This document shows, piece after piece, positions 1 to 20,499 of a stretch of DNA of 64,000 nucleotides; the stretch's first letter is position 1; each line of letters starts with the position of its first letter. The notes under the pieces are model-generated. The model had not been told where the DNA came from. It saw only the letters and a program-made list of their open reading frames with translations, and made no database searches. Location of the stretch: assembly GCF_001640805.2 (NCBI RefSeq), contig NC_066855.1, forward strand, positions 1,158,621 to 1,222,620, written 5' to 3'. Source of the DNA: Lates calcarifer (lineage: Eukaryota; Chordata; Actinopteri; Centropomidae). A program made the translations under genes and the position numbers.

Positions 1-506
1 TGCATCTCAAACACACCTTTAAGTTATTTCCATGCATCCTTTAATAGTCACCCAGCATGCTCTGAGAACACTGATAATATATGTAGAGCCAACAACAGTT
101 ATGAATCCTTCTGCATGAAAAGACCTTCTTAGATTTCAGAAAGGCATCATGCAGGACACTGTGTGACTGAGTGATCGATGCTACAGACAAACAGCACAGC
201 ATCAACAGCAGGTCACAGGCAGTGGCAGCACCTCCTCTGCTCCTCCTAAGGACCCTAAGGTGACATATCCCTCCCTGGAGCCCGGGTAGGGCGACTTCTG
301 TGCTCTTATGTTTTTACCGTTCTCCCCACTGTCTGCTGGCTGGAGGTTTGAGTCGAGAGTTGTCATGGTTATCATTTGTCTCATAGCACATGTGGTACGA
401 CAAAGCTCCAGGTTCAGTGTTTACAGTACAGGTAGAATGTAATGTGAACATTAAATCAGCTGACACACTGACCTGAGAGAAGGGGAGTGTGTTAATGTTG
501 AATTAC
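1..506. other. 3' flank or last intron of rsph1; nothing certain
   Basis: This stretch follows the donor of the last certain rsph1 exon. On the minus strand a frame is open from about 404 down to a stop at 202, and an AG at about 405 would join it in phase 0. However, the acceptor lacks a good pyrimidine tract and the translation is not acidic like known RSPH1 tails. I see no clear polyA signal on the minus strand. Confidence 0.4.
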
Positions 507-1751
507 CTGCTCTGTCTGGTGGTATTCACCATGTTGCTCACAACTGATATCAAACACGTACTTCCCCCGGCTGTAGGGCTGCAAAATAACAACAGGATGG
601 CAGAGACAACTCTACAGCAGACAATTACCAAAACCACCATAAATGATTATGGTTTAATTATTAAGTGGATCAAGCACAGACAAATGTACACACAGTGACC
701 ATGGCCAATAAAACTAGAACTTACATTGTTGTTGGCAAAGTTTCCCTTGTATCTGTGGTTGGAGTGGATGTACTCTCCAGCTGACTCCATGTTGCCATTC
801 ACCCACGTGCCCTTATACTTTGAGCCAGTTTCACGGTAGTGGTAAGTGCCGAGGCCGTGCCTGACAATCAGACAACAACAAGGATCTTAGAAGTTTTCAT
901 TTTCTGTACCTAGTCAGAGGTGATTTAGTTCTGTGCAGGTAAAACAACATATATATATATTTATGCTATATGACTGTTATTTAAAGTTTCTGTGCTTACA
1001 GAAACATACAAATACAAACATCTCAGTCACATGCACCTGTGACTTTAAAAGTAGAGATATACCTCATATGATGCAGCCACTCTCCATCATATGTGTCTCC
1101 ATTAGGGTAAGTGTAGACACCATGACCCTGTCTCAGGTCCTCAACCCAAGACCCTGACAGACAGAGAGGCACCAATAAGACTCTGAGTCAGGACATCCTG
1201 CACATACACACTAATGAAACACAACAAACTCAACTCATGTACAGTGGCTTTGTTGTACCTTCATATTTAGAGCCATCTGGGTAGTAGAAGGTGCCTTGTC
1301 CGTGTTTCATGTTCTGGTAATAATCTCCCACATATCTTGCTCCATTCTTGAAGCGATATGTTCCCTGTCAGACAAAACAGTCAAAGACAACCAACCAAGG
1401 AATATTATCTGTGGTCTCAGTGTTAACTCAGACCTAACAAAGACACCTGTAGTACCGCACCTGTCCGTGTCTTTTTCCGTTCTCATAGTGTCCCTGATAG
1501 CCGTCTCCGTTTGGCAGAACGGCTTTACCGACCCCATGTCTCTCTCCCGCTTCATTTCTGTCCCCTTCATATTCCTGTCCCGGTCAAAGAAAAACACACC
1601 AGCACCCCATGTTATCTGTTGATGTTTAGCTAACGTTAGCTCGAGCCAGCTAACGTTATAACAGCAGCACCCAGCTGATCAGCTACTTATACTGTCTCAC
1701 CCCGAGTTTACTGCCCTCATCGTCAAACTCATCAGATCCCACATCCGACAT
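507..1751 (-). CDS. rsph1: Radial spoke head 1 homologue, MORN-repeat protein (C-terminal end not resolved)
   Basis: Six coding exons on the minus strand join in frame: 1701-1751, 1461-1574, 1259-1364, 1063-1153, 725-860 and 507-578 (570 nt, 190 residues), each with GT-AG borders. The protein starts [17 protein letters not shown], an acidic N-terminus like RSPH1. Six MORN repeats follow, of the form YxGxWxxxxxHGxGxYxxxxG (for example [18 protein letters not shown]), then a conserved segment ending CEQHGEY. RSPH1 is a radial-spoke head component of motile cilia and sperm flagella. The acidic C-terminal tail usual for the family was not found. The exon at 507-578 ends in phase 0 with a good donor, so one or more 3' exons lie between 1 and 500 or beyond the left edge. 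An open frame at 202-404 behind a weak acceptor is possible but not convincing. Identity is strong; the 3' end is open. Confidence 0.93.
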
Positions 1752-1843
1752 TGTTCTCTGTCTTCGCCTCTGAGTCTGGACCAGGTTAAAACTGAAAGCT
1801 GGAGAGAAGCTCAGCCAACTCTCTGCGCTCTTGGTGGTTTACG

Positions 1844-1899
1844 GTTTCCATGACAACAGCGCGTTACACGTGACCCAGAGTTTGGTTGCTAGTAGCAAC
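1844..1899. promoter_or_regulatory. Two RFX X-box-like motifs in the rsph1 promoter
   Basis: GTTTCCATGACAAC lies at 1844-1857 and GTTGCTAGTAGCAAC, a near-perfect inverted repeat, at 1885-1899. They are 93 and 134 bp upstream of the rsph1 start codon. Both fit the RFX X-box form GTTNCY-spacer-RGNAAC (the first with one deviation). RFX factors with FOXJ1 drive motile-cilia genes, so the placement agrees with the neighbouring gene's role. Binding is inferred. Confidence 0.6.
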
Positions 1900-2302
1900 A
1901 GCTCGCCTGTAGTTTAACCGGTCAGGTAAATCATAATTCGACTAAAATCTGTAGTTTTATCCGCACAGTATATTACTAATTAAATAGTTTATTGTTCATA
2001 TTATTATTTAGAAATTACTAGAAACTAAATTTTAACGAGCAGAAAGTCGTAACACAGCCTTTAATATCCGTTAATAATTTAGTAAAACTACTCCATGACT
2101 CCTAAAACTTATTTCCACTCTTTCTCTAACAGAGAATTGATAATAAGATGTGAGGAAAAGTCAGTGAAGGCATCAAACAACCGATGTTCGCTACATAACC
2201 TTGTTGTTAGCGTTTCGATCTGTGTAAATCTGTGATGACCCCAGATTACAGACGGTACATCTAACCCGTTTCAGCCATTACATTTTGTAGCGACCAGGTG
2301 AG

Positions 2303-2380
2303 TGACGTCACCGCCCACCTGTCCACAGTCGCCCACGGGTCTTCTGTGATCCAATCACAGTTCTCCCAAAAATGGCGCCG
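2303..2380 (+). promoter_or_regulatory. Unassigned promoter-like block (CRE, CCAAT, YY1-like)
   Basis: A CpG-richer stretch carries a perfect CRE, TGACGTCA, at 2303-2310, a CCAAT box at 2351-2355 and AAAATGGCGCCG at about 2369-2380. The last resembles the YY1 initiator-proximal element in plus orientation. Together they look like a housekeeping-type promoter with a start near 2380. No coding exon follows on the plus strand until the myosin gene, which has its own TATA promoter. It could serve a non-coding RNA, a distal rsph1 promoter on the other strand, or a non-coding first exon. Confidence 0.45.
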
Positions 2381-4539
2381 AGGTTGAAACCTTCCTGTGA
2401 GTGTGTCTGAGAGCAGAGGGTGAGGAAGACAACCAGCAGCTTTATCCTCGGCATCAGAGCGTGTGTGGAGTCCGCCTCGAAGCTACTAGTTGTGGATAAA
2501 AAGAAGACAAAGTGTCGCCTCCGGACTCTGCTCTAATGGATGTTTATTTCCCCAGTCGGATAGTAACCGGGAGCTGCAGCTCACTCTGCAAACCTGACTG
2601 ACCACTGACCGATCACGGTACCGGGAGTACCTGGTTTGTAAATATGTGTATGAGTTTTCTGGTTTTCATTAGTTTTGGGTGGATCCGGAGCGGACTCTCT
2701 TTACCTGTATGAAACTGGACTGGACACACACCATTATAGCTTACCTGCTGGAAGGACTGAATACATTGCTCTCAGACTGATTTGAGTGGTGGTCTGTTTG
2801 TAGCTGTTTGTTTTGTATGATTTATTCTAATCTGACTTTAATGAGAATCAGATTTAGAGTCGTGCGTAAAGCGCTGCTGCCGCTGTTGATGCTTCTCCGT
2901 TCTTAAATGATTGATGAACTTCACTGTTCAGAGCATTTTTTTTTTAATTTGCCACATTTCCTTTTATTTTAAAGGCATTTATACATTACAGTAGTTTCTC
3001 TTATGTCTGGTTGTTGTAGCCACATTCAGAGATCAGATGAAAACATCTGAAATAATAGTTTTTTGTTCAAATAATATGTCCACACAGTCACAAAGTGAAG
3101 AGGTGTATTGTGTCTCAGTGTTGTCCAGCAGAGGGCAGCACAGACCTGCCAGCACTAAATATAAAACACTTAGAAGTGTGCGTCTTGCTGATGCTGAGCT
3201 GCAGGAAACAAAACACTCTTGTCTTTTTCTTCAACCTGTAACCTCCTGCTCCAGTTCTCCTCAGTACACCTGTACTCAGGTAGTTTGTTCAAGTTGCCTC
3301 AGTTCCTCTGTGGATTCAGGCTGTCTCTGTGTCTTCTGTCTCTTCATGTCATCTCAGACTGATGTTGGGATCAGGGCTCTGTGGGGGTCAGACCTTCTGT
3401 TCCAGGACTCCTTGTTCTTCTTGACTCTGGAGATGGTTCTTTGTGACTCTGACTGTGTGTTTGATGGTACCGATGAAGGATAAGAGTAAAAACATCTAAA
3501 GTACCTAAAACCTGTGTTAAAGGAGGAAACCAAATGTCACAAGATTAAACAACCTCTCCACGACCACTGATTTCTTTCTCATCATAAAGACTCATGTACA
3601 GAATTCAATCAATAAATACAACAGCAATACATTTTCCCTCAAAACTAATAAGATGAGAAATGGATCAAACCTTGTTTGAAGTTTAAAGTTTCCACACACG
3701 ATGCTGTCTTCATGTAGGGTAACAGAGTGCCTGTGGTTTCTCAGCTGTTCGTCTATTTTCCCCCTTTAAAAACAAACAAAAACAAAAACAGAATTTCTAA
3801 AATAAATGTACATATCAAAATCTATTGAATTGATCAAAATGTATAATAATAATAACTAATGAGTTCTATCTTAGGCAAAAACAATTGTTAACAGGCGTCC
3901 ATCAAATGATATCAAAGTGCATCTGACAGATAATAGACTGAGTGACCTCTACTTAGCAGCCCTTTATTTAGACAACTTGAACTTGACTTGACATTAACTC
4001 ATAAGCCATGAGATTTTACCATCTGTTGCATTAAAGATTAGAATGAACTCTGATTGCAATCCACAGCATTCACTTTGGCTTTCTGAGACTCATGAGGAGG
4101 TGATATTCAAAATGTCTGCAGCAGTGAGTCAATCAATACAGACACATGGCAGTTATAAAAAAGAAAGGCTGCAGTGCTAATCTGCATTGCATCATTATCT
4201 CCAAACTGTCCCTTTGAAGATAGTCCCTAAGAATATCTCACTCCTGATTAATTCCCTAAAGCAGCTCACGGTTAAGATGGAGGCAGTGTGAGCCATGGGT
4301 CCATTGGTTGCTTGTTCATGATTTAGCACCCGTTTTGTCAGTTTATAGGCGTCTAATCTTCCTCTCATGACACTGACGGCAGATTTTAAAATGAGTGACA
4401 GTTTGAAGACCTCAGTTCTCTTAAAGCTGGCAAAAACAACTGTTAACTGCCGTCCCAAACTGAACTGTTGTTTATTATGTGTTAAAGAAATGTAATTCCT
4501 CCTCAACAAACATACAACATGTTACTTACTCTTCTACCA

Positions 4540-4640
4540 GACTCTATGCTAAGCTAGGCTAACCTAATCCTGGCTGTAGATCTATACTAAATGCACAGAC
4601 ATGAGATTGGTATTGATCTGTTTGTTTGGAAAGACTGCAG
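4540..4640 (-). repeat. Decayed teleost interspersed repeat, copy 1 (minus orientation)
   Basis: The reverse complement of 4546-4564 is GGTTAGCCTAGCTTAGCAT, identical over 19 bp to 5199-5217 on the plus strand. Sequences of the 'agcttagcataaag...gctagcctggc' type are common interspersed repeats in fish genomes (recalled family character, not searched). Repeat boundaries are approximate. Confidence 0.5.
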
Positions 4641-5194
4641 ATATTTCTTTAAATTAACAATGTAGAAAGAAGTATTAATTAAGTACAGGTTTCTCTCGTT
4701 TTCTTTTCCTAACACGTCATTTTGCCCCCCGCTGTCCTCTGCTGTCCCTCAGAGCTGATTCTTGGGAGAGGATGGCAGGAGAAAAGAGAGGACTCCAAAT
4801 CTCTGACATGACTATTAGCCCACTGTAATCTCTAAAGAAATTTCCATTGAGGGATTCAGCAGCTATGCCTTTATACATAAGCCTGTCAAAGCAGTCGCGA
4901 GGGTCATCGATGTATTTTGTGTAAATCTGTTAATAAGCTTCTGTGGCAGTGGTACTGTTTGCTTTACTTCAGTATTCAAATGCCTGCATTTATACACAAT
5001 ATTAACCATCCAGTCTATATAGAATAGATAAAGTGACTTTAATTAATCTCTTGTCAAAATCCTTGCCATGACAAACACAGAGAAGAGAAGTTTTAAAATG
5101 ATCATAATCAAGACTAAACATACAAACATTCTTTGTTCATACAGTAAAAAAATAATTACTGACTCTCGTGTTTCTACATTAAGTATGAGTCTGG

Positions 5195-5300
5195 ATGTGG
5201 TTAGCCTAGCTTAGCATAAAATTTGGAGGTGCAGGGAAACGGCTAGCCTGGCCCAAGTGGAAATATAGAACAAACTTTTATCGACACCTTTGATGTTAAC
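5195..5300 (+). repeat. Decayed teleost interspersed repeat, copy 2
   Basis: This copy carries the 19-bp block shared with the copy at 4546-4564 in opposite orientation, followed by the motif AAACGGCTAGCCTGGC. A further weak relative (CAGGGGGAAACAGTTAGCTT) occurs near 33395-33420. The family is not named. Confidence 0.5.
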
Positions 5301-5990
5301 TAATTAAAACATTGTACATTAGCTCTAATCTGCACACAAGCAGAATATGATCATTAGTGATTTAAGGAGGAGTTACTTGCTTCTTGCTAGTCTGATCTGT
5401 GATGTCATGCCTCCTGCTGCTCCCACCATCCTGCTCAACAGCTGTTTTTACATTTAAAATGTATTAGTCTTGGTTGTCCTTATTGCTATGGCTGTTATTA
5501 CTATTATAACTATCATTATTTTTTATAGCAATCATTACTGATATTGATGTTACTTCCACCTCCACATGGAGTCTGTAGAGATGCACACTGCACTACACCT
5601 GATAGGTTTGAGTGTCATAGACCATTGTAGATATTTACATGGCAACGTGCACATTAAGCTCATATAGAATGACTTCATGTGGTGAACATGTCAGTTTAAA
5701 GCTCTTTGGTTACTTTTAGTATGGATGCATCCTTTATAGCCCTGTCTGTTGTACTGTTCCAAACACAGTGCTCGAGATGCTGAACAAACACTGTGTTGGT
5801 CTCTGCGTGCTGAAGCATCCATGTGAGTGCTGTATCTCTGGCAGAGGTCACCCTCCCTTGGCATTCATTCTTTTCTTGAGCTGCAGTTGCTCCCCACCAC
5901 GGATTTATAACAAAAGCTCAGCGACATCTCCATGATATCACATGCCAGACTAATCACCTCTCTCCGCCCACATTCATTAGAGGCTTTGAC

Positions 5991-6045
5991 CTAAATATAG
6001 GTGTTTGCTGTCTCTCCTAATGCAACAAGAGGGACCTTATAAAAG
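5991..6045 (+). promoter_or_regulatory. Muscle-type core promoter of the myosin gene (MEF2 site and TATA box)
   Basis: CTAAATATAG at 5991-6000 is a perfect MEF2 consensus (YTAWWWWTAR). TATAAAAG at 6038-6045 is a strong TATA box 38 bp further on. A transcription start near 6068-6072 is expected. An E-box (CAGTTG, 5884-5889) lies upstream. TATA plus MEF2 is the classic arrangement for sarcomeric myosin genes. Confidence 0.7.
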
Positions 6046-6180
6046 CAGTAGGGGTCAAAGCTGTCCACATTTTTCAGCAGGGGCTTCTGCTGGTGACGCT
6101 TTGTTCTGTTTGATTGTTGTGTGTGTGTGTGCGATAGATACTGATTTTCCTGGGAGGCTTTCATCTTGTTTCTGATTCAG

Positions 6181-6229
6181 GTGTCTGTAGGTGGAGGATA
6201 CCTAGGCCGATCTTCTGTAGTCCACAGAG
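6181..6229 (+). other. Probable non-coding 5' exon of the myosin gene
   Basis: The segment lies between a good acceptor (tctgattcag) and a good donor (cagag/gtaaga), upstream of the exon that carries the ATG. Sarcomeric MYH genes normally have one or two short untranslated exons before the start codon. A first exon from about 6068, ending at a donor near 6090, is also likely. Neither has transcript proof here. Confidence 0.5.
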
Positions 6230-6335
6230 GTAAGAGCTGATATCGATGTCTGATATCAAACGTCCTGTTAACTTGGATCACTGTTCTAACCTTTAACACT
6301 GTACCTTTCAGTCCCCTGTGGGGTCTGGTCCAGAG

Positions 6336-16578
<10,243 letters not shown>

Positions 16579-16677
16579 ACCTGGCAGTGATGGCACATCC
16601 TCAATGCAAGTTCTTAGTACAAGTAGAAACTCATTAAAGTTACCAAACCTTATTGTTGTGCAGTGAAACTGTAGCAG

Positions 16678-16683
16678 AATAAA
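16678..16683 (+). terminator. PolyA signal of the myosin gene
   Basis: AATAAA lies 100 bp after the TAG of the short last exon. This also supports calling 16561-16578 the terminal coding exon. Confidence 0.75.
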
Positions 16684-16689
16684 CGGGTG

Positions 16690-18590
16690 TGAAGCATTAA
16701 CTTTGTCTGGTTTTTCCTGTGCATCTAATGACAGACACTGAATCTTCCAGCAGCTCACACAGTGATCAGACTCTGTCCATCTCTCAGAGCCATCTTTGCA
16801 GTAACAGCACAAATGAATGGAAACACAGCATTTATCATGGTCCGTGCTGTATTAGCAGACTGGTATAAGCTTTGTAGTGCTAATTAGCTCTGTAGGAGTG
16901 TGTGCTTTCTTTAAGCCCCCCTCAGTGTGTGCAGTTAGCGTCTAATTTGAGCAACTGTTTGCAGAGATCATGGCAGATCCCAGCAGAATGTCTGCTGACA
17001 TTTACAACCTGAGTTAAAATAGCCGTCCTCTTCACGGTCACTCATCTACATACAATACCTAATGCAAGCATGAGAGCAGCAGATGAACCGTGATTAAACC
17101 AGTCTAATCAAAGGAGCACACGGACCAATCAGGAAGCCTCCAGAGGTTAATTTAAGATGGAGCATGTATTTAGCCCTGTCACTCCACCCTCGAACCTGTT
17201 TGTGCAGTGCATCAGACAGGGTCTTAAGGTCCTCATCATTACAGGAATTTCATCTGTCTGAGACCCAGATTAGAAGTTTAAGTCTGACATGGAGGCAAAT
17301 ACTCATCAGCATGTCTTCCATACTTACAGCTACACTCAGTTTTGATTGGATATCAACACATTTCAGATCAGTTCCACTACAAATAAAATAAATCAATTTG
17401 CAGTTTTCATCTTTACAGTGGCTTTTAGAACTTTTATAACCTGATCCCAAACCACAATGCACTGGGAAGAGGTCAAAGGTCATCAGCCTACCACATCAGA
17501 TGTCAGAGGTCATCTTTAACAGTGATAAGGTTTACCATCCTGCCTCTACTTGTTATCACGTGACTGAAGTTCCAAACTTCAGTGGAAACTGAGAAAGTCG
17601 ACCTGGAACACCTCGTCTCTGAGGTCAAGAATTAATTATCAAACTCAAGATTAGATTAAACGAGGACGGCAGAGTCTGTGACACATTCAACTGAGATGGA
17701 TAATTGAATAGTATTTTATATCTGTTCTTCACTATAGAACCATGACACACTCTTAGTTTGACAGTTAGAGAACACAGCTGTGAAGGCCGCGGTCAGTGTG
17801 ATGCATCGTTAAACCTGCAGGTTGAAAGTGACCTGGTTGATTTATTGACTCGTGTGTGTCTCTCATTATCCAGTGGTTCTTTCTAGTAAGACTATAAAAC
17901 CACTTAATATTTGTCGCAGTGAGTTCCTCAGGACTCTGCTGTCGTGTAATGTTATAATATCTGCAGCTAGAGGGCGCCTTTGAACAAGAGATGAGGCAGG
18001 GAGGGAGAGCGACCTGAGACGGACCTTGTACTGGATGTTACAGAGACGTGACTCAGTTATTGTCCTCACTGCAACATACTGACAGTTTTAAACACAGTTC
18101 TGCTCTGTTGGAGCAGTTTGAACAGACATGAGCAGGAAGCTCCATGTTAAAAATTACAGGTTGATTCTCAACTATTTCCACTGGCACTGTGTGTGTATTA
18201 GTTATCGACTAATAATTATGTTTAATAACTTTATTAAATCAACATTTTGGCCACCCTGGGGCTGTGCAATAAACTTTAATCACACCTTATAACCTGGATA
18301 TAGCCTGAAAAAAGTTGCTTATTCATGCACCTGTTTTTTGGAGGTGTGTTTATGTCCACCTGATGAACTAATATTTACCCTCCGTTATGTTCACCAGCTG
18401 GCATTTTGCTCAAACAGCTGCTTGTGGCTGTAAACAGTGATGATGAGACTGAAATTTAACCAACAAGAACTGCAGAGTCACCACCAGAGACGCCGTTCAT
18501 CCATATTGATTAGTGCAGCTTTAGATATATATATAAATAAAATCCAATATATAAGCAGTGAATACAGAAAAGAAACAACATAGGGTCTTT
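16690..18590. other. Intergenic region between the myosin and the minus-strand gene
   Basis: No supportable gene was found. Open frames are short, with no splice context or recognisable domain. A CTCF-like core (CTAGAGGGCGCC) lies at about 17968-17979. The two flanking genes are convergent, so both 3' ends face this spacer. Confidence 0.6.
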
Positions 18591-18593
18591 CTA

Positions 18594-18599
18594 TTTATT
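18594..18599 (-). terminator. PolyA signal of the minus-strand coiled-coil gene
   Basis: TTTATT on the plus strand reads AATAAA on the minus strand, about 70 bp downstream of the TGA at 18667-18669. Confidence 0.6.
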
Positions 18600-18666
18600 A
18601 TAATTGATTAAATAAGTGTGGTTTGTGTTAGTGAGGTTATAAAGTGGAGAGAACAGCAGCTGTGAT

Positions 18667-20496
18667 TCACTCCTCAGTGGACACACGCATGATCTTTCTC
18701 CATATACGACTGAGGAAGCCCTGCAGTCCTCGCTTCCCTTCATCCTCCTTTTCATCTGTGGGTTACAGAGGAAACACATTGAAAAGTATTTGGAATAACA
18801 CAGTATACGAGTCAGAAATGAAATGAAGTTTTAAACTTACCAGTCCTCTCTGCAGCCTCCACAGGGCACAGCTCTGGAGTCTGAAAACATCATTAACAAA
18901 CCTTGATTGAACAGCATCTTATCTCCTGACTGTAGGACAGACAATCGTTATCATGCTCACTGTTTTAATGCTACTGTTAAAACATGGAGAATTACCGTGG
19001 GGCCGTCCTCAGTAAAAAGCTGGAGAGCCAGTTCATACCCAGCGCTCTGCGCTCTGTCGTCCATGTCCTGGATGGCACAGACGGCGCCGTCTCTGGCAGT
19101 GATGGAGCTTTCATCGAAGCTCATGAGGTGGAAGGTCTCGGAGCGGTCAACAAATCTCTTGTAAATGGCTTTGACCATGTCCTGGGCCAGCTGACGTGCA
19201 GATGTGCTACGAGGCGAGCTTTAATGAAAGACGTGTTCAGACAGAAACAGGAAGCTGCTGTGTCGGCCAGCAGTCGTCCGATCTCAGCGCTGGCTGCTTC
19301 ACTCCTGTTCCTCAGAGCTGAGGTTAAACTCGAATCCCTGCTCTCGACAGAACCTCCGGTCTGTGAACGCTTGACCTCAACAACTGGCTCTGGTTCATCC
19401 AAGAGAAACTGCAGAGCTATATCCACCATCTGTGTTACTAAAGGTCTGGTAGCAAAGTGCAGCTTGGTGAGCAGTGCCAGTTTGGCCTGCTTGCTGGTGT
19501 GAGCGTCGGTAAAAGAGCTGAGCAGCTTGTTGGACAGGTGGCCGAGGAAGGTCCATACGTCCTGCTCTGCTTTAGGCCGGATCACTGAGAGAAACATCTG
19601 AAGGCCCTCCACTGTGACCTTCATACAGCCAGGAGAGAGAGAAGACGACTGAGGGGCTGTAGAAATCTGAAAACGGAGCTGTGGTGAATGTAAACGCTGG
19701 CTGTCGTCTTTACCTTTCTGCTGAACTGCAGTGAAAGACGTTTCTCTTTTTCCAGTTCCTCTCGGAGCTCCTGCTCCATCTGATCAAGACACGAGCGCCT
19801 GGCTGAGCTCCAGGCCTGTGCACACGGTCATCAGAACTTTATTTCTGATTACTTTTACACTACTTCTTTGTACTCTTATAGCAAATAGCTCTTTATATCT
19901 AACTTTATCAATCATCAATAATCACTACGTACTGTACTGTAGATAGTGCTGACTTCATGACTGATCTACATGTTAGCATTAACTGTTTTCCTACACTCTG
20001 CTCAGCAGAAGCTGGTTTTAAATGCACATTCACAGTTTCACCACAGTCAGTGTTGTGTTTCGTTACCAGTTCAACCATGAGGAGTCTTCTCTCTTCTACC
20101 TGCTGCGCTGTTTCCTGGAACCTTTGAATTGAAGAGACATTTTGTTTTCCACGTCGTCTGATGTGCATTTGCAATTATCTTCGATCTGGTGTGTCACCGT
20201 GAACTCACTCTTCCAGGAAGTGTCTCCCTGCCAGCAGCCAGGCCTTCATGTCTTTAGTAGATAAATAAATGGGAACTTCATGCTGCTCCTTCATGAGCAT
20301 AAACTGCCGCATGAGCATCTTCTGCAAGACAGAGCGAACCAGCGGAGTCAGAGACGCCACACTGACGCACTCGTGCACCTTTACATTCAAGCACAGCGAT
20401 GAGACTGACCTCTGCACGGTAGTGTTGTTGCTCTCTGACTGAGAAAGACGGCAGCCTCGTGTGTTGAACTCGCTCTGAGGTAACGTCAGTGTCCAT
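18667..20496 (-). CDS. Unrecognised coiled-coil protein, seven exons, with one apparent frame break
   Basis: I do not recognise this gene. Minus-strand exons are 20410-20496 (start MDTDVTSERVQHTRLPSF), 20209-20321, 20067-20121, 19714-19815, 18996-19666, 18841-18880 and 18667-18755 (ends RKIMRVSTEE). All borders are GT-AG and phases match between exons. The exons total 1,157 nt, one short of a multiple of three. The fault lies inside the large exon near 19190-19205: the upstream frame runs to FIKARLVAH and the downstream frame resumes with ARQLAQDMVKAIYKRF. Otherwise the product would be about 385 residues. Residues about 80-120 are charged and heptad-like (EQELREELEKEKRL); the middle is helical and Leu-rich. 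There is no signal peptide or membrane segment. It is probably cytoplasmic. The frame break may be an assembly error or a real mutation. Upstream coding exons cannot be excluded. Confidence 0.7.
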
Positions 20497-20499
20497 GTT

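Larger units (their letters stand above)
2600..5980. other. Intergenic region between rsph1 and the myosin gene
   Basis: There is no supportable gene here. The long open frame at 3037-3483 has no coding homology that I recognise, is rich in Cys and Ser, and contains a CTCF-like motif (CCAGCAGAGGGCAGC, 3125-3139), so I treat it as non-coding. Teleost-type repeat remnants lie near 3870-3900, 4425-4460, 4540-4640 and 5195-5300. The rest is AT-rich unique-looking sequence. Confidence 0.6.

Noticed and set aside
202..404. Candidate last coding exon of rsph1
   Set aside because: Phase fits and the frame is open, but the acceptor is weak and the product does not resemble the acidic RSPH1 tail; kept only as a possibility in the flank entry.
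3037..3483. 148-codon open frame on the plus strand
   Set aside because: It has no recognisable domain, odd Cys/Ser-rich composition, no splice or promoter context, and overlaps a CTCF-like motif; chance or repeat is more likely.
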